A DNA stretch of 38,882 bases from Intestinibacillus sp050255995 (GCA_050255995.1 JBFWIM010000008.1:1-38882); one strand, 5' to 3'. Positions 14,098 through 21,866 are shown, counted from the stretch's first letter. Program-made: numbers and translations. Notes: generated by a model from the sequence alone, not told the origin.

Positions 14098-16437
14098 ATG
14101 GACAAGCAACAAATTCAGAAAAAAGCGTTCGCGCTGTCCGCACGCGCGACGGGCGCGGTGACCGGGCTGCTGCACAGGCCGGCGGTGCGGGGGCTGGGGC
14201 GCGCGGCGCAGCAGTTTATCCTGTGTGCCGTGCTGGCGCGGGGCACCATCCTGAACGGGTTTTCGCCCTTTGCGGTCGCTATGCAGGGTGCGATCTGCGC
14301 GCGGGGCGGTGGGTTTGCGGCCGTACTCGGCGCATTTTTCGGATACCTTGCGCTGCGCGGGGATTTTAACGGCGTGGGCAGCAGCGCCGCGGCGCTGTTG
14401 ACGCTGGCCTGCGGCCATGTGTTCGCGGACATCGGGCCGCGTCACAGCGCGTGGTTCATGCCGCTCGTCGCGACACTGTGCATGGGCGCGTGCAGCTTTG
14501 TATTCCTGCCGCCGCTTTCGGTCGGCACGGCGCTGCTCTTTCTGTGCATGCTGATTCTGACCTTCGGCGCGTCGTATTTCTATCTGCTCGCGCTCTCGCC
14601 CCCCAAATCCGAGAATGACATGCTGCGGCCGGGCGGGTTGCTCGTGCTGGTGGCGACGCTGCTGGTCTCGGTATATGACGTAAGCCTGTTCGGCGTGGTT
14701 ACGCCCGCGCGCATCATTGCGCTCGTGCTGGTCATGGGCGCGGCCTATCTCGGGGGCAGCGCGCCGGGTGCGGCAATCGGCGTCGCCTTCGGCATTACGA
14801 TGGATGCCGCGGCCGGGCGCGGGGCGTTCTTTTCGTGTACATACGGTTTCGGCGCGCTGATCGGCGGCGTGTTCCGGGGAGCGGGCAAGATTGGCTTCGC
14901 GGCGGCGTACCTGTGCGCCGGCGCGGCGGCGTCGCTGCTCGGCGCGGATGATCCGGTCTTCATATCCGGCATAGCGGAAAGCGCGGCGGCGGCGCTGATC
15001 TTTGCCGCGATTCCGGATCATGTGTGGCAGCTGATCAAGGACGCGTTGCTGCCCACACCACAGAATACGCAGGAGATCGTGCAGCGCGTACGGCAGGGCG
15101 CGCGGCAATATGCCGCCGAGGCGTCGCAGGCTTTTTATGAAATGTATCTCAGCATGATGAGTGGCATGCAGCACGGCAAAAGTGCGGCGGACAAGGATGT
15201 GCGCGCCGTGTTTGACCGCGCGGCGGACAAGGTGTGCCGCAAGTGCACGCTGTGCGCCGCGTGCTGGGAAAAGGACTACGTCGGCACGCTGAGCGCGCTG
15301 AACGATGTCTCGGTCGCCATGCTCAAGCGTGGCAAAGCCGAAGCCGCAGATTTTCCGAAACATTTTGCCTCCCGCTGCATCAAGTTCCCGGAGTTCCTGC
15401 GTGCGGTCAACGCGGCGCTGTTCGCGCTGCGGCAGCGGCAGGAGTACGAGGCGCGCTGCGATGAAAACCGCAGCCTCATCGCGCAGCAGTATGCCGGGCT
15501 GACCGGCATTCTCCGTCAGATGGGTTCAGGGCTCGCGCCGGATATCACCTCGCTGCCCGCGCGGGAGCGGCAGGTACGGCGCTATGCCGCCGCCTTCGGC
15601 AAGATCGACCGCGTGGCGGTTTACCGCGACGGCAACCGGCGGCTGCGCGTCGAGCTGGGCGGCGAAGGGGTCGAGCGCATTTTGGAGCAAAGCCAGGGTT
15701 TTACGGCGGGTCTGGCGGCGCTGCTTTCGGTCGGGCTGACCGAGCCGGAAAAAATATGTGACGAGCTGGGCAGCCGTATCCTGCTGCGGGAGCAGGCGCC
15801 GTTCCGCGCGGTTGTCGGCATCGGGCAGCGCCGGAAACCGGGAGAAAAGGTCTCGGGAGATACCGGGCGGTATTTCGTTACGGATGATGGGCGCGCCTGC
15901 ATGGTGGTGTCGGACGGCATGGGCACGGGTGAAGGCGCGGCGCAGGATAGCAAGAACGTACTCGGCCTGATGGAACGTTTTTTGCGTGCGGGCATTCCGG
16001 CGCAGGACGCACTGCGCACGGTTTCGCCCGCGTTCCGGCTGCGGTGCGACGGCACCCGTTTCGTCACCATGGACGTGCTGACGGTCGATCTGTTTTCCGG
16101 ACAGGCCGAGAGCATCAAATGCGGCGCCGCGCCGAGCTATTTCAAAACGGGCGGCGGCATCACGAGGCTCATTGCCCGCTCGCTTCCGGTCGGGCTGTCG
16201 GAGGAGAACGGCGCGGAGGAGGCGGTGCCGCTGCGCATGGGGCATGGAGACCTCTATGTGATGCTGACCGACGGCGTGACGGACGGCATTGAGGACGAGT
16301 GGCTGAAGAACCTGCTCATGGAGCGGGCGGGCGACAGTCCGAAGGAGCTGGCGGCGCGGCTCGTCGTCGCCGCAGGCGAGCGCGGCGGCATGGACGATAT
16401 GACCGCGCTGGTGCTCCGCCTGGAGAAAACGCGTTAA
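14098..16437 (+). CDS. spoIIE: Stage II sporulation protein E, PP2C-type phosphatase
   Basis: 779 residues. SpoIIE is a membrane phosphatase at the sporulation septum that dephosphorylates the anti-anti-sigma factor SpoIIAA, releasing sigma-F in the forespore, and also interacts with FtsZ. The first 320 residues or so contain about ten hydrophobic helices, followed by a Cys-containing regulatory region (KCTLCAACWEKDY). The C-terminal PP2C domain (about 560-779) shows VVSDGMGTG with Asp606 and LTDGVTDG at 723-730, both metal-binding Asp motifs. Start ATG 14098 follows GGGAGG at 14081-14086; the upstream in-frame extension to 14008 runs through the promoter and is rejected. Usual family length is about 800. 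It is a single-gene unit closed by a terminator. Confidence 0.96.
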   Translation: MDKQQIQKKAFALSARATGAVTGLLHRPAVRGLGRAAQQFILCAVLARGTILNGFSPFAVAMQGAICARGGGFAAVLGAFFGYLALRGDFNGVGSSAAALLTLACGHVFADIGPRHSAWFMPLVATLCMGACSFVFLPPLSVGTALLFLCMLILTFGASYFYLLALSPPKSENDMLRPGGLLVLVATLLVSVYDVSLFGVVTPARIIALVLVMGAAYLGGSAPGAAIGVAFGITMDAAAGRGAFFSCTYGFGALIGGVFRGAGKIGFAAAYLCAGAAASLLGADDPVFISGIAESAAAALIFAAIPDHVWQLIKDALLPTPQNTQEIVQRVRQGARQYAAEASQAFYEMYLSMMSGMQHGKSAADKDVRAVFDRAADKVCRKCTLCAACWEKDYVGTLSALNDVSVAMLKRGKAEAADFPKHFASRCIKFPEFLRAVNAALFALRQRQEYEARCDENRSLIAQQYAGLTGILRQMGSGLAPDITSLPARERQVRRYAAAFGKIDRVAVYRDGNRRLRVELGGEGVERILEQSQGFTAGLAALLSVGLTEPEKICDELGSRILLREQAPFRAVVGIGQRRKPGEKVSGDTGRYFVTDDGRACMVVSDGMGTGEGAAQDSKNVLGLMERFLRAGIPAQDALRTVSPAFRLRCDGTRFVTMDVLTVDLFSGQAESIKCGAAPSYFKTGGGITRLIARSLPVGLSEENGAEEAVPLRMGHGDLYVMLTDGVTDGIEDEWLKNLLMERAGDSPKELAARLVVAAGERGGMDDMTALVLRLEKTR

Positions 16438-16453
16438 AAATAATATATGCGAC

Positions 16454-16487
16454 AGGCCGCCGCCCGGGGACGGGACGGCGGCCTTTT
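16454..16487 (+). terminator. Terminator of spoIIE
   Basis: AGGCCGCCG pairs with CGGCGGCCT (inner CCC/GGG adds to the stem), followed by TTTT. Confidence 0.85.
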
Positions 16488-16533
16488 CGCGGCGCGGCGC
16501 GGCGGCAAACCGCCGAAGAAATTCCTGAAACAG

Positions 16534-16563
16534 GTATAATTGGGCGGTGGAAGGCCATACTAG
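16534..16563 (+). promoter_or_regulatory. Candidate sporulation (sigma-G or sigma-E type) promoter
   Basis: GTATA at 16534-16538 and CATACTA at 16556-16562 are 17 nt apart and match the sigma-G patterns GHATR and CATNNTA. Read as sigma-E, GTATAAT and CATACTAG match partly at 15-nt spacing. A TATAAT at 16535-16540 has no -35, so a housekeeping promoter is less likely. Confidence 0.4.
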
Positions 16564-16601
16564 CTCCAAATATGCAGCAGCTGTATGAGGAGGCAGGTTT
16601 T

Positions 16602-16868
16602 ATGGTAAAAGGAATTTCGCGGCGGGTCGTCGTGGTGCATCCGGAGAATGACCGCTTATTTGAGCAGGCAATCTTCATTGTGCGGGACGGTGAGCAGCAC
16701 AGGACGGATATTCTGAAGGAAGCCTGCGCGGTGGCGGAGCGGTATCTCAAAAACACGGTGCGGTACACGCCGCGGCGGCGGTATACGCTGACACAGCTGA
16801 TTTGTGCCGGGGTAACCGGCGCGGGCCTTTCCTGGGCCTGCTGGATTGCTGTAGCACTGCTGTTCTGA
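16602..16868 (+). CDS. Small protein with one C-terminal membrane segment, unknown function
   Basis: 88 residues starting MVKGISRRVVVVHPENDRLF. The N-terminal part resembles a small clostridial family sometimes labelled translation initiation factor 2 without evidence (pattern: K-G-x-S-R-R-V-V-V-V, then LFEQAIFIVRD). Residues about 66-88 are hydrophobic (LICAGVTGAGLSWACWIAVALLF) and would anchor the protein in the membrane. GAGGAGG at 16587-16593 lies 8 nt before this ATG; an earlier ATG at 16572 overlaps poorly with any binding site. It stands alone between spoIIE and the DedA gene. The promoter candidate suggests expression in sporulating cells; this is inference. Confidence 0.7.
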   Translation: MVKGISRRVVVVHPENDRLFEQAIFIVRDGEQHRTDILKEACAVAERYLKNTVRYTPRRRYTLTQLICAGVTGAGLSWACWIAVALLF

Positions 16869-16897
16869 CCGCGTCGGAGATTTCGCAGGGAGTGTGC

Positions 16898-16927
16898 TTG
16901 CATTTGCGTGCCGACTTACGGTATACT
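16898..16927 (+). promoter_or_regulatory. Promoter of the DedA gene
   Basis: TTGCAT (16898-16903), 18-nt spacer, TATACT (16922-16927). A second TATAAT follows at 16931-16936 but lacks a matching -35. Confidence 0.55.
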
Positions 16928-16980
16928 CTATATAATATAGAGAAACATAGACACTTCTCAAGAAGCGGGATGTGGAATCC

Positions 16981-17481
16981 ATGACGGCCCAACAATTTAT
17001 AGATCTGTTTCAGCAGTATGGCTTGGCGCTCCTGTTTGTGGTGTTCTTTCTGGAGTATATGAATCTGCCGGGTTTCCCGGCGGGCGTCATCATGCCTGCG
17101 GCGGGCGTGTTGGTGTCGCAAAGCAGGCTGAGCCTGCCGGCCGCCATCACGATTTCGGTGGCCGCAGGTGTGGCGGGCAGCTTTGTGATTTATTTTCTGT
17201 GCTACGCGGGCGGCGCACCGATTGCGCACAGGCTTGCGATGAAGCACGAAAAGCTGCACCAATTTGCCGAAAAGAGTCAGGGTTATCTCGAAAAATACGG
17301 AAACCGGGGACTGGTCGTCTGCCGGCTGATCCCTGTGCTGCGCACCATTGTCTCCATTCCCGCCGGGCTGCTGCGCGTGCCTCCGCAGCGGTTTTTGCTG
17401 TGGTCCGCGCTCGGTATCCTGCTGTGGAACAGCGCGCTCATCACGTTCGGTTATGTGTGCAGCTACCTTTTCATCTCATAA
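16981..17481 (+). CDS. DedA-family membrane protein
   Basis: 166 residues, shorter than the usual 190-220 but containing the family core: FFLEYMNLPGFPAGVIMPAAG near the N-terminus, FVIYFLCYAGG in the middle, and RLIPVLRTIVSIPAGLLRVP with the conserved arginine motif. DedA proteins (VTT fold) are membrane proteins linked to lipid carrier flipping and membrane-potential balance; members of the subgroup transport undecaprenyl phosphate or phosphatidylethanolamine. Start choice is uncertain: ATG 16981 has GCGGGA 10 nt upstream; a GTG at 16972, three codons earlier, has poor spacing. It has its own promoter and terminator. Confidence 0.88.
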   Translation: MTAQQFIDLFQQYGLALLFVVFFLEYMNLPGFPAGVIMPAAGVLVSQSRLSLPAAITISVAAGVAGSFVIYFLCYAGGAPIAHRLAMKHEKLHQFAEKSQGYLEKYGNRGLVVCRLIPVLRTIVSIPAGLLRVPPQRFLLWSALGILLWNSALITFGYVCSYLFIS

Positions 17482-17497
17482 ATGTTTTCAAAACCCG

Positions 17498-17524
17498 GCC
17501 TCCATGTAGCATGGGGGCTTTTTT
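17498..17524 (+). terminator. Terminator of the DedA gene
   Basis: GCCTCCATG / CATGGGGGC (one G-U pair) with a 3-nt loop, followed by eight pyrimidine-rich bases including six T. Confidence 0.88.
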
Positions 17525-17545
17525 GCACTGTTACCGGGTTGTTGT

Positions 17546-17574
17546 TTGCATGAAAGGCCGTTTTGTGTTAAACT
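17546..17574 (+). promoter_or_regulatory. Promoter of dusB-sigma-anti-sigma operon
   Basis: TTGCAT (17546-17551), 17-nt spacer ending in TG-T, then TAAACT (17569-17574). The same extended -10 TGTTAAACT is used by the S-layer-like gene. Confidence 0.6.
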
Positions 17575-17610
17575 TATCAGGATCGAATACAAATAAGGAA
17601 GGAGCGCTCC

Positions 17611-18672
17611 ATGCAAATCGGCAATACATGCCTTTCGGGCCGTCTGATCCTTGCCCCGATGGCGGGTGTGACCGACCGCGCGTTCCGCCAGATCTGCCGG
17701 GAACACGGTGCGGCGCTTTCCGTCTCCGAGATGGTCTCGACCCGCGCGCTGCTGTTTCAGGACCGCAAGTCGCGCGCGCTGCTCCTGCCCGCGCCGAATG
17801 AAAAGCCATTCAGCGTGCAGATCTTCGGACATGAGCCGGAAATCATGGCGGAGGGCGCGGCAAAGGCACACATGCTTTCAGGCTGCGATATAATAGATAT
17901 CAACATGGGCTGCCCCGCCCCCAAAATTGTAAATAACGGCGACGGCAGCGCGCTGATGCGCGATCCGGAAACCGCCGCCCGCGTGATCGAGGCGGTCAAA
18001 AAAGCGGTTGACGTACCGGTCACGGTCAAATTCCGCAAGGGATGGGACGAAAAGAGCGTGAATTGTCTGGAATTCGCCAGAATGGCGGAGCAGGCGGGTG
18101 CGGATGCGGTCTGCGTCCATGGCCGCACGCGCAGCCAGCAATACGGCGGCGCCGCGAACTGGGAGATCATCCGGCGCGTCAAGGAACAGGCCGGTATCCC
18201 GGTAATCGCCAACGGCGACGTCTTCACACCCGAGGATGCCGTGCGCATTCTCGGGCAGACCGGCGCGGATTTTGTAATGATCGGCCGCGGCAGTTTGGGC
18301 GACCCGTGGCTGTTTGAACGGGCGAATGCCCTGCTTGCCGGGAAACCGCTGCCGCCGCTGCCGCCGTTTGAGACGCGGCTCCGGGTGGCCGTGCGCCAGA
18401 TCGAACTGGCCGCCGCCGACAAGGGCGAGCGCGTCGCGATGCTGGAGGCGCGCAAGCATGTGAACTGGTACTTAAAGGGCGTGCCGCGCCTCAGGGAATT
18501 CAAGGTGCGGGTGTCCTCTTTGACAACGCTCCAGGAGCTTTATACACTGGCGGAGGATTTGCGGGAAGAAGCCCGCCGCCGAGAGATGACAGGAAGGGAG
18601 GGGCTAAATGGCGACGAAAGAGGAGAAAATCCTCGTTTCCCGTGCGAAACGGGGCGAGATGCAGGCGTTTGA
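17611..18672 (+). CDS. dusB: tRNA-dihydrouridine synthase, DusB/NifR3 type
   Basis: 353 residues. It reduces specific uridines of the tRNA D-loop to dihydrouridine with FMN and NADPH. Seen are LILAPMAGVTDRAFR (FMN-binding barrel start), INMGCPAPKIV with catalytic Cys101, VKFRKGW, CVHGRTRSQQY, IANGDVF and IGRGSLGDPW. GGAAGGAG lies about 7-10 nt before the ATG. The conserved part ends near residue 330 (LREEARRREM). The last 20-odd residues (from about TGREGLNGDERGE) are read through the ribosome binding site and start of the next gene, giving a 65-nt overlap. That tail is not expected in the family and suggests that an earlier stop was lost. Confidence 0.95.
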   Translation: MQIGNTCLSGRLILAPMAGVTDRAFRQICREHGAALSVSEMVSTRALLFQDRKSRALLLPAPNEKPFSVQIFGHEPEIMAEGAAKAHMLSGCDIIDINMGCPAPKIVNNGDGSALMRDPETAARVIEAVKKAVDVPVTVKFRKGWDEKSVNCLEFARMAEQAGADAVCVHGRTRSQQYGGAANWEIIRRVKEQAGIPVIANGDVFTPEDAVRILGQTGADFVMIGRGSLGDPWLFERANALLAGKPLPPLPPFETRLRVAVRQIELAAADKGERVAMLEARKHVNWYLKGVPRLREFKVRVSSLTTLQELYTLAEDLREEARRREMTGREGLNGDERGENPRFPCETGRDAGV

Positions 18673-19225
18673 AGCGCTGGTCACCGCCTATGAGCACCGC
18701 GTATATGCGCTGGCGCTGCGTTCGAGCGGCAACGAACATGACGCCCATGATATTGTGCAGGAGGTTTTTCTGCGGGTTTACCGGTCGCTGAACAGCTTCC
18801 GGGGGGACAGCGGGTTTTCCACCTGGATTTACCGGATTACCATGAACATCTGCGTGGACTTCGCCCGCAGGAGCGCGGCCGCGCCACAGCTTGCCACGCT
18901 GGAGGGGGAGGACGAAGCCGGGCGCGCCCTGCCGGACGGCGACCTGTCTCATCAGCCGGAGGCCGCGGCGGAAGCCGCCGAGCTGCGCGACGAGATACAG
19001 CTGGCGCTGGCCGAGCTGACGGAAGAGCACCGCGCCATTGTGCTGCTGCGCGATGTTTCGGGCCTTACCTATGACGAGATCGCCCGTACCCTGCAGCTGA
19101 CCGAGGGCACGGTGAAGTCCCGCCTGGCGCGCGCCCGCAGGAACCTGCGGGAAGTCCTGCTCCGGCGGGGGAACATTGTAGCGCCTTCCACGTCAAAACA
19201 GGCAGAAGGGAGGACGGTACAGTGA
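18608..19225 (+). CDS. ECF-type RNA polymerase sigma factor (SigW-like)
   Basis: 205 residues. Sigma region 2 spans about 20-85 (AYEHRVYALALRSSG, DAHDIVQEVFLRVY, FSTWIYRITMNICVDFAR) and binds core polymerase and the -10. Region 4 spans about 130-180 (ALAELTEEHRAIVLLRDVSG, LTYDEIARTLQLTEGTVKSR) and reads the -35. Regions 1.1 and 3 are absent, as in ECF factors. AAGGGAGGGG precedes the ATG. It lies inside the dusB end and overlaps its anti-sigma factor by GTGA, so the three are coupled. It likely controls an envelope-stress set, but no target promoter can be assigned from this window. Confidence 0.93.
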   Translation: MATKEEKILVSRAKRGEMQAFEALVTAYEHRVYALALRSSGNEHDAHDIVQEVFLRVYRSLNSFRGDSGFSTWIYRITMNICVDFARRSAAAPQLATLEGEDEAGRALPDGDLSHQPEAAAEAAELRDEIQLALAELTEEHRAIVLLRDVSGLTYDEIARTLQLTEGTVKSRLARARRNLREVLLRRGNIVAPSTSKQAEGRTVQ

Positions 19226-20208
19226 ACCACTGCGAAAAATATGAAGAGCTTTGTTCGGCCTATCTCGACGGCGAGTTGACTGCCGAGGAGCGGGCCGGGC
19301 TGGAAGCGCATCTGGCCGCCTGCCCGGATTGTGAGGCCTATCTCGCGGCGCTGCGGCAGACGCAGACCGTGCTGGCGCATGGCCGGGCGGAAATGCCGCA
19401 CGGCCTGCATGAAGATATTATGAGCCTGGTGATGGCCGAGGCGGAGAAGACCGTTGTGCAGACCGAAAAGCCGCACCGGAATCCGCCGGTGTTCACCATG
19501 CTGGCGGCTGCCGTTGCCGCGGTGCTGCTGGTGATGACCGGCGCGGTCGGCGAACTGGTCAGCACCGGGCGCGATATGCTCGGGCTGGATGACGCAAAGA
19601 CGGCGGCCGACAGCGCGGCTGCGCCGAAGATCGCAGCCGCACAGGACGATGCGGGGGACGCCGCGGCATCAGAGGTTACCCCGTTCAGCGCGCCCGCGAC
19701 CGACACTGTGCCCGAAACCGCTGCGCCCACTCCTCCCGCCGGGGAAGAGGATGAGACCGTTTCGCCGGAGGCGGGCGGTACGGTCGGCGGCGCGGCGGAC
19801 AGCCAGAACGGCCCGGCGGGCGCTGCGGCCGGTTCCGCACCGGAGGTATCCTCCGGGCAGGAGAAGGCTGCCGCGCAGCAGGATACGGTCCAGTCCCGGA
19901 TGATGATCGCTTCCTCGCAGGAGGCGCTGCCCAGAACGCCCGCATCGCTGCAGGAGCAGAGCTTTGCATTCTGCTATGTCGCGCGCGGCACGGGCGAAGC
20001 CCCAAGCATCGAGGCAACCTACCTCGACCGGTCTGCGGACGGGAGCGCGTCGTATTACGCGATTAAGAATAACATGAGCGTACTGGAAAAGGCGCTCGCC
20101 GACCTGTCCAAGGGCGGCTATGAGCCCGAGCAGTACAGCAGCGGTTCCGGCGTGCTGCTTGACGGCAAGGCCGAAAACGGTCTGATCATTGTCATTTCTT
20201 CGAACTGA
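19222..20208 (+). CDS. ZAS-type anti-sigma factor, membrane-anchored
   Basis: 328 residues. The cytoplasmic N-terminus has the zinc-binding anti-sigma motif: His30, Cys34 and Cys37 in AHLAACPDC, with Cys4/Cys11 nearby. One membrane helix lies at about 91-110 (FTMLAAAVAAVLLVMTGAVG). The outer part is a long Ala/Glu/Pro-rich, low-complexity stretch to about residue 230, then a compact domain (YVARGTGEAPSIEATYLDR to the end). It would hold the upstream sigma factor inactive and release it upon an outside signal, probably by proteolysis. The start is GTG at 19222, sharing bases with the sigma stop codon (GTGA); GGGAGG lies 8 nt upstream. The outer domain is not recognised. Confidence 0.88.
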   Translation: MNHCEKYEELCSAYLDGELTAEERAGLEAHLAACPDCEAYLAALRQTQTVLAHGRAEMPHGLHEDIMSLVMAEAEKTVVQTEKPHRNPPVFTMLAAAVAAVLLVMTGAVGELVSTGRDMLGLDDAKTAADSAAAPKIAAAQDDAGDAAASEVTPFSAPATDTVPETAAPTPPAGEEDETVSPEAGGTVGGAADSQNGPAGAAAGSAPEVSSGQEKAAAQQDTVQSRMMIASSQEALPRTPASLQEQSFAFCYVARGTGEAPSIEATYLDRSADGSASYYAIKNNMSVLEKALADLSKGGYEPEQYSSGSGVLLDGKAENGLIIVISSN

Positions 20209-20215
20209 AACGCAT

Positions 20216-20250
20216 CGGCGGTGCAAAGCGGAGGCTTTGCACCGCCGTTT
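20216..20250 (+). terminator. Terminator of the sigma/anti-sigma operon
   Basis: CGGCGGTGCAAAGC pairs perfectly with GCTTTGCACCGCCG (14 bp, 4-nt loop), followed by TTT. Confidence 0.87.
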
Positions 20251-20325
20251 CCTGCGCTTTGCATTGTAAAAACACGAAGAATCCGAAAAAACATGCAAAA
20301 AACAGAAGAAGATGAAAAAAACCGC

Positions 20326-20354
20326 TTGACTTTGGGAAACGCGTATAGTAATCT
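20326..20354 (+). promoter_or_regulatory. Main promoter of the ribosomal protein cluster
   Basis: TTGACT (20326-20331) is followed after 17 nt by TAATCT (20349-20354); TATAAT at 20354-20359 lies five bases further. The -35 is good; the exact -10 is ambiguous. An A-rich tract (20281-20320) just upstream could act as an UP element. Confidence 0.65.
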
Positions 20355-20360
20355 ATAATA

Positions 20361-20692
20361 GCACCTGCAAAGAGCAGGTCACGCGATGATGCCGGAGATT
20401 GCTGTCCGAGGACAGGTAACTTCGGCGGAGTAGGTCCGACAATCGGGCGGTTGAGACAACTGCTAATTGAAGTTCACGCAATGTTCCTGCGTAAGTTCGG
20501 GACTTCCGGCGTCTGCCGGGCAGCCGACTGCACGAACCACTTGTGTGCCTTGAAGCCGGATTTCAAACACCTTGGGTTTGTCCGGTTCCTTTTATGCCCG
20601 AACGCGATACGCGCGGAGGGGTTGCAGTTTCTCTCCGTACGCCGTCGACACATTTTCAGTATGTACGACAGTACACGAGGAGGAAAAACAAA
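20361..20692 (+). promoter_or_regulatory. Structured 5' leader of rpsJ (S10 operon)
   Basis: About 330 nt without a coding frame of its own (an open frame in register with rpsJ has no start signals). Hairpins seen in order: ACCTGC..GCAGGT (20363-20379); a two-level stem GCCGGAG..CTTCGGC (20391-20426) around CTGTC..GACAG; GTCCGA..TCGGGC (20434-20448); GAAGT..ACTTC (20469-20506) enclosing ACGCA..TGCGT; CCGGC..GCCGG (20506-20519); and CCGGA..TCCGG (20556-20585) enclosing CAAAC..GTTTG, followed by TTCCTTTTA. The last looks like an attenuator. In E. coli ribosomal protein L4 controls this operon through such a leader; here the ligand is unknown. Confidence 0.6.
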
Positions 20693-21004
20693 ATGGCAAA
20701 CGCAGAGAAAATCCGCATCAGACTGAAAGCTTATGACAGCGAGCTGATCGACCAGAGCGCAGAGAAGATCGTTGAGACCGCAAAGCGCACCGGCGCGAAG
20801 GTTTCCGGTCCCATCCCGCTGCCGACCGAGCGCGAGATCATCACCATCCTGCGCGCGGTGCACAAGTACAAGGACAGCCGCGAGCAGTTCGAGCGCCGCA
20901 CCCACAAGCGCCTGATCGACATCCTGAACCCGGCGCAGAAGACCGTCGAGTCCCTGATGACGCTCGACCTGCCGGCCGGCGTTGAGATCGAGATCAAGCT
21001 GTAA
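20693..21004 (+). CDS. rpsJ: 30S ribosomal protein S10 (uS10)
   Basis: 103 residues, normal length. S10 is part of the 30S head, and also acts with NusB in transcription antitermination. The sequence holds IRIRLKAYDSELIDQSAEKI and the loop PIPLPTEREIITILRAVHKY typical of S10, ending in LPAGVEIEIKL. AGGAGG at 20678-20683 lies 9 nt before the ATG, which decides against the longer open frame from 20543. It is the first gene of the cluster. Confidence 0.99.
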   Translation: MANAEKIRIRLKAYDSELIDQSAEKIVETAKRTGAKVSGPIPLPTEREIITILRAVHKYKDSREQFERRTHKRLIDILNPAQKTVESLMTLDLPAGVEIEIKL

Positions 21005-21151
21005 GAAATTCCGCTTTTTCCCGGCATATCAAGTTTTGATTGTAAGGCGCGCTCACGCACCTTATATACCAGCTGCGCAGGTCTTATCGGCGCGGCGGGG
21101 TCAAGTTGGCGGCAGGTCTGCCAACCAATAACCTTTAAGGAGGAAAAATAA
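21005..21151 (+). other. 147-nt gap between rpsJ and rplC
   Basis: No ORF. It contains a GTTGGC..GCCAAC hairpin (21105-21125) directly before the rplC ribosome binding site and a C/T-rich start. Such a gap is long for this otherwise tight operon; a translational control site for rplC is possible. Confidence 0.4.
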
Positions 21152-21847
21152 ATGCAAAAGGCAATCATCGGCAAGAAGGTCGGCATGACCCAGATCTTCG
21201 ACGCTGAGGGCAAGGTCATCCCGGTTACCGTCATCGAAGCCGGCCCCTGCACCGTCACCCAGCTCAAGACGCTTGAGAAGGAAGGCTACACCGCCGTTCA
21301 GCTCGGTTTTGAGGACGTTAAGGAAAAGAAGCTCACCAAGCCGGAAGCAGGCCATCTGAAGAAGGCCGGCGAGGCGCTCAAGAAGTATCTCAAGGAGTTC
21401 CGCCTTGAGGATTGCTCCGTTTTCAATCTGGGCGATGTGGTCAAGGCCGACATCTTTAAGGAAGGCGACTACGTCGACATCACCGGTATCTCCAAGGGCA
21501 AGGGCTACGCGGGCGTTATCAAGCGCTGGAACGCCGGCCGCTCCCCGATGTCCCACGGCGCCGGCCCGATGCACCGTCATCAGGGCTCCATGGGCGCTTG
21601 CTCCGACCCCTCCAAGATCATGAAGGGCAAAATGATGCCCGGCCATCTGGGCCACGAGCAGGTTACGGTACAGAACCTGGACGTTGTCAAGGTCGATCCC
21701 GAGCTCAACCTGATCGCGGTTCGCGGCGCGGTTCCCGGCCCCAAGGGCGGCATCGTGTTCCTGAAGAACACGGTTAAGAAGAACGTTGTTGCAAAGGGCC
21801 CGGCTGGCGTCAGCAAGAACCCGCAGAAGGCTTCTGCAAGAAAGTAA
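21152..21847 (+). CDS. rplC: 50S ribosomal protein L3 (uL3)
   Basis: 231 residues. L3 is an early assembly protein whose long loop reaches the peptidyl transferase centre. The start MQKAIIGKKVGMTQIFDAEG and the conserved KRWNAGRSPMSHGAGPMHRH segment identify it. The usual length is about 206-210; the extra residues are a charged insertion near 50-85 (EKKLTKPEAGHLKKAGEALK) and a basic tail. AAGGAGG lies 8 nt upstream of the ATG. Confidence 0.98.
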   Translation: MQKAIIGKKVGMTQIFDAEGKVIPVTVIEAGPCTVTQLKTLEKEGYTAVQLGFEDVKEKKLTKPEAGHLKKAGEALKKYLKEFRLEDCSVFNLGDVVKADIFKEGDYVDITGISKGKGYAGVIKRWNAGRSPMSHGAGPMHRHQGSMGACSDPSKIMKGKMMPGHLGHEQVTVQNLDVVKVDPELNLIAVRGAVPGPKGGIVFLKNTVKKNVVAKGPAGVSKNPQKASARK

Positions 21848-21866
21848 GGGGAGGAGGAAATAGACA

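Noticed and set aside
13843..15363. 506-codon minus-strand frame opposite spoIIE
   Set aside because: Shadow of a GC-rich gene; very Arg/Gln/His-rich, low-complexity translation, no start signals.
20543..20692. Upstream in-frame extension of rpsJ
   Set aside because: Crosses the leader and the AGGAGG site; S10 has a fixed N-terminus beginning at 20693.
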